Made by a program: the position numbers and the translations under genes
In this document: positions 54,891 to 63,975 of the stretch, piece by piece
Layout: each line of letters opens with the position of its first letter
How positions within the stretch are numbered: the first letter of the stretch is position 1
Assembly (NCBI RefSeq): GCF_001643375.1
Contig: NZ_LSHB01000006.1
Coordinates: forward strand, 35,281 to 99,280
DNA length: 64,000 nucleotides
Reading direction: 5' to 3'
DNA from: Chryseobacterium sp. FP211-J200
Lineage (GTDB): Bacteria; Bacteroidota; Bacteroidia; Flavobacteriales; Weeksellaceae
The notes under the pieces: generated by a model
Seen by the model: the letters and a program-made list of their open reading frames with translations, nothing else
The model's database searches: none
What the model was told of the DNA's origin: nothing

Positions 54891-55937
54891 TTAATTGGCT
54901 GGCGGTAAAGGTGTTACGATGGTGGTCTGCTGTAATTCTTTAGGCTCACTTTTATCTTCATACTCGATAAAACCTTTGTATTTGTAAGACTTTTCCGAAC
55001 CTTTGCCACAAGTTGTGAAGAATAAACTCTGTGTTGAAATGTTATTTTTGTTGAAGGTTTTGTCACTTATGGTTTCACCTTCCACTTTCATATATTTTCT
55101 CAGATAGCGGTTGTCATTGTACTGGTTGTCCCGAAAGTAGGCTTCATTGTCTTCGGCATTTTTGCTGATGAATTGGTTCGTCTTTTTGTCTAATTTATAA
55201 ATTGAACTTTCAGGCGTTGGAAAATTTTGGTAATGTTTGTTGAAGAAAATTCCGTTTTTCCTGCCTTCTTTTGCCTGGTAATATTCCGACTTCATTTCAA
55301 GGATCTCTTTCCAGTTGTTGTCATTTTCGTCCTCGTCATTTTGTTTGAAAGCTTTATCGTACATAGAGATGGTTAGAACTTTAAACTTCCCTTCGGATTT
55401 TACCATTCCAGTGAAGTTTTCCTCATACCTGCTTGGTTCGTTATGAACGATGGCGAGGTCATTATATTCTTTCGGGATTTCAAATTTACTTTGCTGCCAG
55501 GTTCCATCTATAAAATCAGAAAGAATGATCTGTGAAGGTTTTGTCTTCGTTTCATAGACGTACGGCGAAGCGAAACAATTGGCGTCATCATTGAAAACCG
55601 GTTGTGGCTTTCCCTCGTCAAACTGAACCGCCGTTCCATCTCTTTCAAATCCGGAAAAGAATAGTCTTGCCGAATTTCCAATTGTCGGATTCTGACTTCC
55701 GAAGATCATGAATAATTCCTGCTTGTCGGGATTGAAATTGATATGGTCTTTCTCAAAAGTATACGTTCCAAAAATAGCGGTCGCGTAGCCATAGAGCATG
55801 TATTTTCCATCTTCGAAAAGGCAGATTCCGTCGTTACCACCATATCTTCCAGCGATTTCCTTATATCGTTTATCCGAGTTTTGTTGACCAAATAGAAAAG
55901 TGCTGGCGAACATCATTAGCATCAAATATTTTTTCAT
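54891..55937 (-). CDS. Secreted protein of unknown function
   Basis: This 348-residue protein has a signal peptide (1-18, ending FLFGQQ). The N-terminal part (GICLFEDGKYMLYGYATAIFGTYTFEKDHINFNP) looks like a small beta-barrel of lipocalin or copper-resistance NlpE type. The rest is mixed alpha/beta with an acidic Asn/Asp patch at about 195-210, and the C-terminus is Pro-rich (VTPLPPAN). I recognise no family. It is the most downstream gene of a same-strand series of secreted proteins reaching back to 63382. Confidence 0.7.
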   Translation of the reverse strand: MKKYLMLMMFASTFLFGQQNSDKRYKEIAGRYGGNDGICLFEDGKYMLYGYATAIFGTYTFEKDHINFNPDKQELFMIFGSQNPTIGNSARLFFSGFERDGTAVQFDEGKPQPVFNDDANCFASPYVYETKTKPSQIILSDFIDGTWQQSKFEIPKEYNDLAIVHNEPSRYEENFTGMVKSEGKFKVLTISMYDKAFKQNDEDENDNNWKEILEMKSEYYQAKEGRKNGIFFNKHYQNFPTPESSIYKLDKKTNQFISKNAEDNEAYFRDNQYNDNRYLRKYMKVEGETISDKTFNKNNISTQSLFFTTCGKGSEKSYKYKGFIEYEDKSEPKELQQTTIVTPLPPAN

Positions 55938-55955
55938 AGTTATTATTTTTTTTAA

Positions 55956-56516
55956 TTAATCTGGGGAGTTGTTTGTAGTGACGATCACGTCGTCTTTTTC
56001 TGTTTTAAAGATTATAGTGGTAACGCCACCGGGAAATAAGATTTCAATCTCCAATATATTTTGTTTTGGATAGCTGTAAGTTACGGAAATAGGATAGTCG
56101 CTGAAACCTGCTATATGTTTACCAGTTGGCATTTTCTTTTCCAGATATTTGCCTTCGTCATTGGCTTTGTTTCGTTCTCGGAAAGCGTTGTAAGCTTCAT
56201 CGAGATTTTGGTTTCTGTAAGTGCATTCTGTCACAAAACCATTTTCCATATCGCCGCCTTTGTCTTTGCACTCCACGATTTTTGGAGGAAAGCACGCGAT
56301 GGGTTTGTCTTCAATTTTCTGAGGCACTTTTACAGGGATCGGAGCTGGAGTTTCCATTGCAGTTGTGGAATCTGATGAAGGCGTTTTTTGAGGAAGAATC
56401 GTAGCTGTGTCACGTTGGGCAACTGTGCTTTTTCCTTTCGTTTCTAGGTTTGTTGTCTGCTTATCTCCGCAAGAAAAAAGCAATAAAACAAAAACTGTGT
56501 TCAGAATTATCTTCAT
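55956..56516 (-). CDS. Lipoprotein of unknown function
   Basis: This 186-residue protein has a lipobox FSC (Cys16). A Thr/Pro/Ser-rich linker runs to about residue 70. A small C-terminal domain with cysteines at about 75-98 (IACFPPKIVECKDKGG) and strands ending in TTIIFKTEKDDVIVTTNN follows. The function is unknown. It lies 18 bp before the 54891-55937 gene and is likely co-transcribed. Confidence 0.7.
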   Translation of the reverse strand: MKIILNTVFVLLLFSCGDKQTTNLETKGKSTVAQRDTATILPQKTPSSDSTTAMETPAPIPVKVPQKIEDKPIACFPPKIVECKDKGGDMENGFVTECTYRNQNLDEAYNAFRERNKANDEGKYLEKKMPTGKHIAGFSDYPISVTYSYPKQNILEIEILFPGGVTTIIFKTEKDDVIVTTNNSPD

Positions 56517-56530
56517 TTGTTTGGATCTTT

Positions 56531-57367
56531 TTATTGTTTTATGAAATTGCTATTCAACGCATCGCTGAATTCATAGCGCTTGTCATTGGAATCGAGAATC
56601 CGTTTCAAAGTCTCGTCCGTTTTCTGAAATTTGAGGCCTGTAAAATCTGCAAAACCCAAATAAACTCTTGTGAAAAAATGGAAAGTCGAGTAGGGGATTT
56701 TATTAAAATCAAAAAGGAAACTTTCGTCTCTAGAACCAGTGATGAGCAACTAATTGTTCTTTGGTTTTTCGATAATTAAATAATGAAACAAAAAGAAATT
56801 GTCATTCTTGGTTTTGATTAATTTCTCTTCTTCCATCTTACGGCGTTCAATTATTTTAAGCGGTTTTAATTGATTATTACTGATTGTAAAAGCTTTATAA
56901 TCTTCAATCTCTGCAATGTTGTCAAAGTAGATCTTCACCTCGTTATCATTCACTTTTTCATTGATAGGGTAGATGTAGGAGAATTTGTTCTTCGATATTT
57001 CTTCTGGTGTCAACCTGTGTGTGTCGAAATCCAAATGTGAATTCTCCGGCATATCAGAATAGAAGATCAAAGTGTCTTTATTCATTTTGAATCTGCCCTT
57101 GGACTCTGCCTCATATCCGACATCGTCGCCAGGTTTCAAAATGTATTTTTCCTCATAGGTGTAGGTAGAATCTTTGTAATTAAGCTTCAGATGGGTGTTG
57201 ATTCTTGTGTCTTCGCTTTTATAGGTTTCAGTTCCAGACATCACTTTGGTCATTTTGGCAATTTTATTTTTGGCTTCCGGCCTAGAAAGTAATGCGGTAA
57301 AAGATAGCGCGCCAACTAGGATCAGCACGAGAACTATCAATATAAAAAGGGTTATTTTCTTTCTCAT
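56531..57367 (-). pseudogene. Membrane-anchored protein of unknown function with in-frame stop
   Basis: From ATG 57367 the frame encodes 205 residues with an N-terminal membrane anchor (6-28) and a beta-rich domain, stopping at TAG (56750-56752) after IIEKPKNN. The same frame continues without interruption for 72 codons (LLITGSRDESFLFDFNKIP ... YEFSDALNSNFIKQ) to a stop at 56531, 14 bp before the next gene. A change from CAG (Gln) to TAG would explain it. The intact protein would have about 278 residues. I do not recognise the family. The short form may still be made. Confidence 0.65.
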
Positions 57368-57381
57368 TTTTTTTGTGTTGA

Positions 57382-58116
57382 TTATTGGAATTCCTTTCCG
57401 TTGTATTTCAGATATCTTGTAGTGTTTTTTGTAGTTACTTTCTCCTCACATTCTCCATTTTTGATAAAGCTTTTGGTCTGTTGTATATCACTTTTGATGA
57501 TGATATTTTTATAGCCATCCGTTTTATTTTTATCGAGGTCTATCACGCCGTTTATTTGGTTGAATTCTCCAGCGCACTTTGTATCCCATTCACCATTGTC
57601 AAGATCGATCTGATAGTTATTCAAGATCTTTTTCAACGTATGGTTCTGCACGATGTACAATGACAGATCGGTGGAAGAGTATGGATTGGGACCGCTGCTT
57701 CCGTGGTAACTCACGCGGGTCCCAAAGGCGCGGTCTGTTTCATTAAGCTGATAAAGCCCGGTATCGATCGTGATATCTGAGAGGACCATGGCGTCTGATG
57801 TCCAAGCGTTATCTTCAATGTATTGATAAAGGATCTTTCCGGTCGAGCTGTCTGCGATGATGATGTACGCATCCAATTCTAGAAATAGGTGACCTTCGTC
57901 ATCGGTCTCATTGGTCTTGTATTTTGGGATCACCAGAACGGTTTGAGAAGGTTTGTTCGGTAATTTTTTCTCTCGGTATAGTTCCTTATGGATGTTGCTT
58001 GGTTTCAATTGTAGCTGTTTCAAAACCTGACTTAGGAGAAACCCATTTTGATTGCTCTGCGAATAGGTATTCACAAAGAGGAACATCAATAAAATAAAAA
58101 CAATTGGTCTTTTCAT
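57382..58116 (-). CDS. Secreted protein of unknown function
   Basis: This 244-residue protein has a signal peptide (1-19). The segment SQTVLVIPKYKTNETDDEGHLFLELDAYIIIADSSTG followed by SDITIDTGLYQLNETDRAFGTRVSY suggests a beta-propeller-like or FG-GAP-like fold that monitors or binds extracytoplasmic ligands. No family can be named. It lies 14 bp upstream of the interrupted gene and 20 bp downstream of the large VCBS-like gene. Confidence 0.7.
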   Translation of the reverse strand: MKRPIVFILLMFLFVNTYSQSNQNGFLLSQVLKQLQLKPSNIHKELYREKKLPNKPSQTVLVIPKYKTNETDDEGHLFLELDAYIIIADSSTGKILYQYIEDNAWTSDAMVLSDITIDTGLYQLNETDRAFGTRVSYHGSSGPNPYSSTDLSLYIVQNHTLKKILNNYQIDLDNGEWDTKCAGEFNQINGVIDLDKNKTDGYKNIIIKSDIQQTKSFIKNGECEEKVTTKNTTRYLKYNGKEFQ

Positions 58117-58136
58117 AATTAAGATTTTAATGAGTT

Positions 58137-59900
58137 TTAAAGACTGTAGCCTTCGATATCCACTGTATTCAACTCGTATGTCTCGATGTTTGGTAAGCTT
58201 GATGGCTTCTTAACGCCTTCTTTTTTGGAGGACTTGGGTTGCTGCTTATCATCGTCCGTGTTTTCGTAAATATAGATGTATTTTCCCGTACTCAGATTAT
58301 AATCGATGCTGGAAAAGTAGGAGGAGTCACCTGTCCTGCTTTCTGCGCCGATCAGGTAGAAACCGCCATTTTGATAGCGGTACTTGTGCACCGATCCGCC
58401 ACGGATATAGTCGTGATTGATGATGAGAAGCCCTTTTTTGATCTCTGTGCCGGAGAAAAAGGTGTTGTTCACGTTTTCGCCTGAAACAGCGCCATTACTT
58501 TCTGCCGCGAGTTCATATTTGCCGTCATTTTGCATGAGTAGAATTCTCAAAGTTCGTACAGAGCTTTTTTCTTGCTTCAATAATTTTTCTGGCTGATAGA
58601 CCATCACCAGATCATCGAATCCATCTTTGTTCAGATCTCCTGTAGTAATGCTGTCGGCCTGCTGTCCTTTGGGTAAGAAATCCCGCCATTTTGCAGAGCG
58701 CAATGTTCTGTAATTGGTCTTGTCGGCAGGTGTATTTTCCTTTTTTGTTTTGGCGACCTTGTAATTTTTCAATTGATTTTCAGCAATAGGTCTGTAGGCT
58801 TGCAATTCCTTTAGATATTGATTGTAGGTGTTCTCTGACAGTGAGTTCTTCAACTCAGATTCTCCGGGATTATAATAAGTAAAACTCCGTTTGATGGTAC
58901 GTCCAGAACCATCTTTATAGACCGACGTTCGGCTGGTCCAGTTTTTATGGTCGTCGTAGGTGTACTTGTAATTGGTGATACTCGTTTTTTCGTCTTCAGC
59001 ATCTTGGGTCTCTTTGATGCAGTCGTCATTTTCATTGTAGGTGTAAAGATGTCTCTGCATAAATTGGTCTGGCATCTTGCTGAAGTAGCCGTAATGGTCA
59101 CTTTTCAACTTTCCAAAGGAAGTATAAACATAACGATGCCCAAAGTCAGATATCTCGGTAGCATTGTAGATGTAGCGTTCTTCTATCTTCTTGTCATCTT
59201 CGTAGCGGTGCCAATAACCTCTGCCCGGGTCATAGACATCCGAACCGTTGTACTGGAAAGTGATCCTGTTTTTCGGATGACCTTTTTCTACAAATTCGAA
59301 TATAACATCGTGTTCGTACCTGTCAGCGGTGTATTCCTGGCTTTTAACGATTTTTCCACTGGATAGTTTCCTGTCCCAATTGAAAGGCACAAATCCTGCT
59401 GGTATCTGGAACTTGCCAAGGTCGATCATTTCTTCCGTTTTCTGAAGATAGATCTCACCATCGGTGAACCATTTTGTAGTATGAAGGGTCGGCGTGTGCT
59501 CGTGAATGTAGTAATAGCTCCAGTTTCCATTTTTCAGGTCGCCACTTAGGATTGGTTTTCCTGAGGCGTCTTGCTGTTCTACACGATAAGATTGTTCTTT
59601 TTCATCACTTGCTCTGTACCATTTTTCGAACAGGGGTTTTTTATCTTTTTTATTGGGGTAAAAGTATTCTGTATTGGAATTGTAAGCAGAGATCTCTTTT
59701 ATCTTGCGTTGCGTTTGGTCGTATTCCCAGATTGTTTTTAGTTTCTTGGCTTCATCGCTGTAGTCGGGGGTTTCCATCGTCATGGTTTTCACAGGGCCAT
59801 GAAATATCAACTCCTGTTCAAAGGCCTGAGCTCGCAAAGCACCAGAGAATATCATTAAGGTTAATGATCCTACTAATAAAAATGCTTGGTGTCTTTTCAT
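58137..59900 (-). CDS. Secreted protein with YD/RHS-like and FG-GAP-like regions
   Basis: This 587-residue protein has a signal peptide (about 1-25). Residues about 40-370 contain repeated short strands such as YTYDDHKNWTSRTSVYKDGSGRTIKRSFTYY and similar blocks, as in YD/RHS-type repeats. Residues about 420-530 hold an FG-GAP-like segment with a calcium-binding-like DLNKDGFDDLVMVY. No toxin domain or polymorphic C-terminus follows, so an RHS toxin is unlikely. It may be a surface protein; the function is unknown. Confidence 0.7.
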   Translation of the reverse strand: MKRHQAFLLVGSLTLMIFSGALRAQAFEQELIFHGPVKTMTMETPDYSDEAKKLKTIWEYDQTQRKIKEISAYNSNTEYFYPNKKDKKPLFEKWYRASDEKEQSYRVEQQDASGKPILSGDLKNGNWSYYYIHEHTPTLHTTKWFTDGEIYLQKTEEMIDLGKFQIPAGFVPFNWDRKLSSGKIVKSQEYTADRYEHDVIFEFVEKGHPKNRITFQYNGSDVYDPGRGYWHRYEDDKKIEERYIYNATEISDFGHRYVYTSFGKLKSDHYGYFSKMPDQFMQRHLYTYNENDDCIKETQDAEDEKTSITNYKYTYDDHKNWTSRTSVYKDGSGRTIKRSFTYYNPGESELKNSLSENTYNQYLKELQAYRPIAENQLKNYKVAKTKKENTPADKTNYRTLRSAKWRDFLPKGQQADSITTGDLNKDGFDDLVMVYQPEKLLKQEKSSVRTLRILLMQNDGKYELAAESNGAVSGENVNNTFFSGTEIKKGLLIINHDYIRGGSVHKYRYQNGGFYLIGAESRTGDSSYFSSIDYNLSTGKYIYIYENTDDDKQQPKSSKKEGVKKPSSLPNIETYELNTVDIEGYSL

Positions 59901-59911
59901 AGTTTTAGTTT

Positions 59912-60886
59912 TTATGGTGCCTCCTTATCTTTGAAATAGTCTTCAGTGAAAACATTGTCCTGAACTTTTTCTGTATAGCGCTTCACCCATTCCGGATAGT
60001 AATAGTCAGCTTTCAGAACATTTTTGTTCAAAGTGAATTTTGCAAATGCTTTGCCGATCACAGGCACTTTTTTCAGTCCAAAGGTCTTTGTTGTCCCATT
60101 ATCGAAATTGCAATCCATATCCTTCGACCAGATCATCTCAAATTCCGTAGCACTGATCTTTTTAATAGGATAGAAGTACATACATTGTCCGTGATACTCA
60201 AAGGCCAGACCGTCATCGCCAATGTGGAGTGTGACCATCGCATTTTTCCATTTCCCGGGCAGTGTTTTCTCTGCCACTTTCCCTTCTTCCCGATTGATGA
60301 ATTGGATGTCGGTGATCTTCCAAATGTTATGCTCTTTCTCCAGAATGACCTTGGAAAGTGGTTCTTCCTTCCCGCCATAGTTGGTGTAGATGTCCACGGT
60401 TGCGTTGTTGCTGTCGATTTGCTTCACATTTTTTGCCATGTATTTATCTGGTACTTCCTGACTTTTGATCCAGTACATGTAATACATGTCAGGACAGTAA
60501 TCATCATAGGTATAAGCGTCCGCCGCTTCGTAATCATCGTAATATTTTGTGGCAATATATTTCGCGCAGGTCGATGTTCTCTCTTTTTCTTTGTTGATGA
60601 ATTTCTCGGAGATTGTTCCCAAGGCTCTTAATTTCTTGAAGTAAGTGGCCGTATCCAGGAGTGCTTTGTAGTTTTTATTTTTAACGATATCATAATCATT
60701 AAGGTCATTGCTAAAGTACCAATCATAAAACGAGATGCCACTTTTCTTGATGGTAGCAGGGTCGTCTTTGACTTCCGTTTTGATGGTGTCTTTTATTTCA
60801 GCCTTCGCAGTTGTAACCGGTTCCGGTTTGTCCTTACAACTGCAAATGGTCGTCAGGGTGACCAGTAATAAAGTCAAGATTTTCAT
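59912..60886 (-). CDS. Lipoprotein of unknown function
   Basis: This 324-residue protein has its signal peptide and lipobox at ICSC (Cys17), using the ATG at 60886; the longer open frame to 60916 would spoil the signal peptide. After a Lys/Asp/Thr-rich linker, residues about 50-190 (SFYDWYFSNDLNDYD ... IWKITDIQFINRE) resemble a DUF3828/NTF2-like domain. About 200-320 form a second beta-rich domain with AMVTLHIGDDGLAFEYHGQC. It is part of the secreted-protein run. Confidence 0.7.
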   Translation of the reverse strand: MKILTLLLVTLTTICSCKDKPEPVTTAKAEIKDTIKTEVKDDPATIKKSGISFYDWYFSNDLNDYDIVKNKNYKALLDTATYFKKLRALGTISEKFINKEKERTSTCAKYIATKYYDDYEAADAYTYDDYCPDMYYMYWIKSQEVPDKYMAKNVKQIDSNNATVDIYTNYGGKEEPLSKVILEKEHNIWKITDIQFINREEGKVAEKTLPGKWKNAMVTLHIGDDGLAFEYHGQCMYFYPIKKISATEFEMIWSKDMDCNFDNGTTKTFGLKKVPVIGKAFAKFTLNKNVLKADYYYPEWVKRYTEKVQDNVFTEDYFKDKEAP

Positions 60887-60905
60887 ATTAGTTTTATTTA
60901 AAGAT

Positions 60906-61643
60906 TTAACCTGCAATGGCCAATCGGATGAATTCTAATTTGTTACCCTTCAGTTCAAACTGCCAATTGTACATGAACTCGGTCTCAGAATGGTAATCCG
61001 TAAATTCATCAAAGTCTTCGATGATCTTGGAATGAGCCATATAGTTGTAATACAGATTGATACTTTTACCGTCCAAAGAAACTTCATAGAGAATCTTCAC
61101 GAAGCCATTGTCCACCGTGACAGAATTCAAACCTTGGTTTTTATAATAATTGATGTCATCCAGATCGATCTTACTCAAAACTTCCTTTAGCAACTTCGGG
61201 TTATCTTCTCCATATTGCGTATCATACGTAAGGTTGAACTTGGATTTCAATTCATTGGTCTTATTTTCAAGCACCAGGTATTTTAAAGACTTGAGTTGAG
61301 CGGTAATAAGGTCTCGTTCCGTTTTTAGTTGTTTGCTCTGATTTTGTAGAAGGGTAATGTTTTTCTTCTCAATGTCATTGAAGTTAACTTTTTTATTGTC
61401 TTTTTTGGAGCTGTACCAGGATTTGGATTCGAAGTGTTGCTGGAATCTCGGGTTCTCAAATTCATAGCCGTTTCTGGCATATATCTCATTGGTCAATAAT
61501 CTTATTTCATCGAGACTTAGATCTTTGATTTGTTCTTGTTTAATGATTTGCGTCGCGCAATTAGAACAGTTCTTCAAGGTTTGAGAACTAAAAAATTGAA
61601 CAAAGAAAATAAATAGGAAGCATGCTAAAATCTTATGTTTCAT
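60906..61643 (-). CDS. Secreted YARHG-domain protein
   Basis: This 245-residue protein has a signal peptide (about 1-20). Residues about 45-90 form a YARHG domain with LTNEIYARNGYEFENPRF and ESKSWYSSK, a small extracellular domain thought to bind cell-wall or surface material. A helical stretch and a beta-rich C-terminus follow. ATG 61643 is preferred to the GTG at 61646. It is the only member of this secreted-protein run with a family I can name firmly. Confidence 0.8.
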   Translation of the reverse strand: MKHKILACFLFIFFVQFFSSQTLKNCSNCATQIIKQEQIKDLSLDEIRLLTNEIYARNGYEFENPRFQQHFESKSWYSSKKDNKKVNFNDIEKKNITLLQNQSKQLKTERDLITAQLKSLKYLVLENKTNELKSKFNLTYDTQYGEDNPKLLKEVLSKIDLDDINYYKNQGLNSVTVDNGFVKILYEVSLDGKSINLYYNYMAHSKIIEDFDEFTDYHSETEFMYNWQFELKGNKLEFIRLAIAG

Positions 61644-61658
61644 CACTGGTAATTTTGG

Positions 61659-61958
61659 TTATAGTTGTTTTTTCAAGCGGTAATAAAAAATATTAATTAT
61701 AATGATGACTAACGAAATACCGCCCGTGATCAAAGAGAAAATCTGGAAAAAAGCTTCTGAGAAAGCCTGATTCTCACCACCACAATCAATTTCGCTACCA
61801 TAGATGTCAATGCCTTTTTCACCTTCGAACTGCACTTGGCTGCAAGCGCAATATTCTGGGATGATCAGGAAAAGGTAGAAGAGCGCAATCGGTATCAGGA
61901 TCACGATCAGTATGGTACCGAAGAATTTGAGCAGTTTAAGTTTTTCTTTGATGGTCAT
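61659..61958 (-). CDS. Small two-TM membrane protein
   Basis: This 99-residue protein has membrane segments at about 10-32 and 70-92 and an extracytoplasmic loop with four cysteines (YCACSQVQFEGEKG and EIDCGG). The function is unknown. It is 15 bp before the YARHG gene and 24 bp after the lipoprotein gene on the same strand. Confidence 0.65.
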   Translation of the reverse strand: MTIKEKLKLLKFFGTILIVILIPIALFYLFLIIPEYCACSQVQFEGEKGIDIYGSEIDCGGENQAFSEAFFQIFSLITGGISLVIIIINIFYYRLKKQL

Positions 61959-61982
61959 TTTCTGATATAGTTTGCGTCAACG

Positions 61983-62849
61983 TCACTTTTTAATGATCCT
62001 GTAGATCCCGAATTTCGGATGGCAGAGATAGGTCTGTCCGCTATATTCAATTTTGGTCGGATTGGTGGTTCCCGACTTTCCGTCAAAATATTTGAATTTA
62101 ATTTTTCCAATGTTGTAGTAGTAATAATAATAAGAACTCGGAAAAGCACGGTTGTCATTACGATACTCCATAAGAATGCTCTCGTCAAATTCATCAAATG
62201 CCGTTTGTTTCTGTAGCGCATCCACGATGATATCTGTATTTCTGAACAGGATCATATTGTCATTTTGAATAATGTGATCCTCGCCTTTCTTTTGCTTGAA
62301 CTGAAATTTATTTTCCATGATTGACAAGTGAATCTTACTCAAAGAGTCTGTATTGGTGGAGGTTTCTTTCTCAATTCTCGCCGACAGACTATCGGTGATA
62401 TTGATGAGCTTGAGCTTCTTTGTCAGCTTGTAATCTGGTGATCCATAGAAGTTGCCATCCAGATAGAGGTTCGCATTTCTATCGACGATGATGGGACTAT
62501 AATGATTGGTTTTTACGATTCCCCTAAAAAAAGACCTATTATTTAGATCATTGATCTGGACGGTACGGACGTTTAGATGTTCTGTGTCATTTTTCACGCC
62601 GTCCTCACCATTGCCAGGCACTTCTTCCATAGATTCCTTTACAGATAGATATTTACCGTTCTTTAGAAAAAAAAGTTGATGCGAATCACGTGCTGCAGGA
62701 TCGATCATTGCAATCGGTTCAAAGATGCTCCTATCCTGAATGATGTCTTCAAAAAATGGCACCTCTGGATGTTTGTCATCCTTCGGAATGTAATCGCAGT
62801 TGGTCAACAAGAGTATCGATACTACAAAAAGAGATGAATGGCCTCTCAT
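61983..62849 (-). CDS. Lipoprotein of unknown function with poly-Tyr run
   Basis: This 288-residue protein has a lipobox LTNC (Cys18). The body is beta-rich, with a run of six tyrosines at about residues 241-246 (SSYYYYYYNIGK), encoded by repeated TAC/TAT codons. No family is recognised. It belongs to the same-strand secreted-protein group. Confidence 0.68.
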   Translation of the reverse strand: MRGHSSLFVVSILLLTNCDYIPKDDKHPEVPFFEDIIQDRSIFEPIAMIDPAARDSHQLFFLKNGKYLSVKESMEEVPGNGEDGVKNDTEHLNVRTVQINDLNNRSFFRGIVKTNHYSPIIVDRNANLYLDGNFYGSPDYKLTKKLKLINITDSLSARIEKETSTNTDSLSKIHLSIMENKFQFKQKKGEDHIIQNDNMILFRNTDIIVDALQKQTAFDEFDESILMEYRNDNRAFPSSYYYYYYNIGKIKFKYFDGKSGTTNPTKIEYSGQTYLCHPKFGIYRIIKK

Positions 62850-62902
62850 AGGTCGTGGTTATAGTTTGAGATTCTTATAGCAAGAATGATGCTGATCAGC
62901 CC

Positions 62903-63382
62903 TTATTTGATTTTCTTGATGGTCACCAGGCCGTAATGCAGCCAAACCCCGAAGATACCAGACTCGGTATAGAGGGGCTTATCGCCTTTCAGTTCCACCG
63001 ATGTTTTTGCTTCGGTCTGACAGATGAAAAAGTGGCCGCCATCAATGCAATTCATCTTTCCAGACTTGTGCAGGGCTGTCCACCCAAATTCTTTGTATTC
63101 ATCACTCTCGTCATTGGAAAGGAAACGTCTTACGGTCACTGCTTCTTTTTTGGAATCACGGGTCGACAAAATATCCCAGCGGGCAAGGTCGGCTTCAAGC
63201 TTGGAAGGGACTTGGTCTGCGGTGAGGTCGTTGACCCTTTTGATCACCAAGGTATCTGCTGCCACCTCATCATTATTGGGGTAGATGGCATAACTGCCGG
63301 ACCAGAGATCGGCCTCTTGTTTGTTTTGCGCCTTGAGGCAAGTGCTGAACACCATTAGGACAATAAAGAAAGTGGTTTTCAT
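62903..63382 (-). CDS. Secreted protein of unknown function
   Basis: This 159-residue protein has a signal peptide (1-18). The mature part (ADLWSGSYAIYPNNDEVAADTLVIKRV) resembles small lipocalin-like secreted proteins, with two cysteines (GKMNCIDGGHFFICQTE) that could form a disulfide. It is the first gene of the secreted-protein run, 53 bp upstream of the next lipoprotein. Confidence 0.68.
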   Translation of the reverse strand: MKTTFFIVLMVFSTCLKAQNKQEADLWSGSYAIYPNNDEVAADTLVIKRVNDLTADQVPSKLEADLARWDILSTRDSKKEAVTVRRFLSNDESDEYKEFGWTALHKSGKMNCIDGGHFFICQTEAKTSVELKGDKPLYTESGIFGVWLHYGLVTIKKIK

Positions 63383-63681
63383 GGTCTGGCTTGTTTATTT
63401 TCCTAAAGATAACAAATGTTTTTGAAAGGCCTGTACACCGTTCTGATGACATTGAATTGAACTTATAGGCTTATGGTGGACGCCTGGACCACGATGATAC
63501 CAAAGACTGCCTCCGAAGAGAAATAAAGGACCCTACTCGAACTAACGGTATAGTTTTATTTCATATTACATCCTCAATAAAAACCCGGAAGCATCAACCC
63601 CCCCGTCACTTCGAGTGATCTGACATCAGTCAGATCGTATCGAGAAGTCGTTGTTAGAAGGGATTATTCTAAAGTTACCCA
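63383..63681. other. 299-bp gap with a hairpin repeat
   Basis: No gene is visible. The right part holds the hairpin at 63608-63648; the left part should contain the promoter of the secreted-protein series that starts at 63382. Confidence 0.4.
63608..63648. repeat. Hairpin repeat downstream of the GIY-YIG gene
   Basis: Inner arms GATCTGAC (63617-63624) and GTCAGATC (63629-63636) with an ATCA loop. Outer arms ACTTCGA (63608-63614) and TCGAGAAGT (63640-63648) also pair, with two unpaired bases. The look is that of dispersed palindromes in flavobacterial genomes; only one copy occurs in this window. Confidence 0.55.
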
Positions 63682-63975
63682 TCATCCTTTAAAATTCTTC
63701 TTGGCCAAGTTTGGCAGATCATCAAAACGGCCTTCTATCAATGCTTGTTTTTTAGCTTTTGACCACTTTTTTATTTTCTTTTCGAAATCAATAGCTTGCT
63801 CGATATCCATAAACTGACAAAAATAGACAAGCTGCACAGGTCGTCTGCTATGCGTGTACGAGCCAAAATACTTCCCTTCCTGATGCTCATCAAAACGTTT
63901 ATAAACATTTTCTGTAACACCTGTATAGAAAGTATTGTCTGCACATTCTAAAATATAGACAAATGACGTTTGCAT
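63682..63975 (-). CDS. GIY-YIG nuclease-domain protein
   Basis: This 97-residue protein is a single GIY-YIG domain: SFVYILECADNTFYTGVTENVYKRFDEHQ at the N-terminus (a VYIL/YTG version of GIY-YIG with the conserved Arg in YKRF), a Glu in IDFEKKIKKWSK, and the C-terminal LIEG. It is of the UPF0213/YhbQ type, stand-alone proteins whose cellular role is unclear. It may be structure-specific in DNA cleavage. A palindromic repeat lies 34 bp past its stop. Confidence 0.9.
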   Translation of the reverse strand: MQTSFVYILECADNTFYTGVTENVYKRFDEHQEGKYFGSYTHSRRPVQLVYFCQFMDIEQAIDFEKKIKKWSKAKKQALIEGRFDDLPNLAKKNFKG

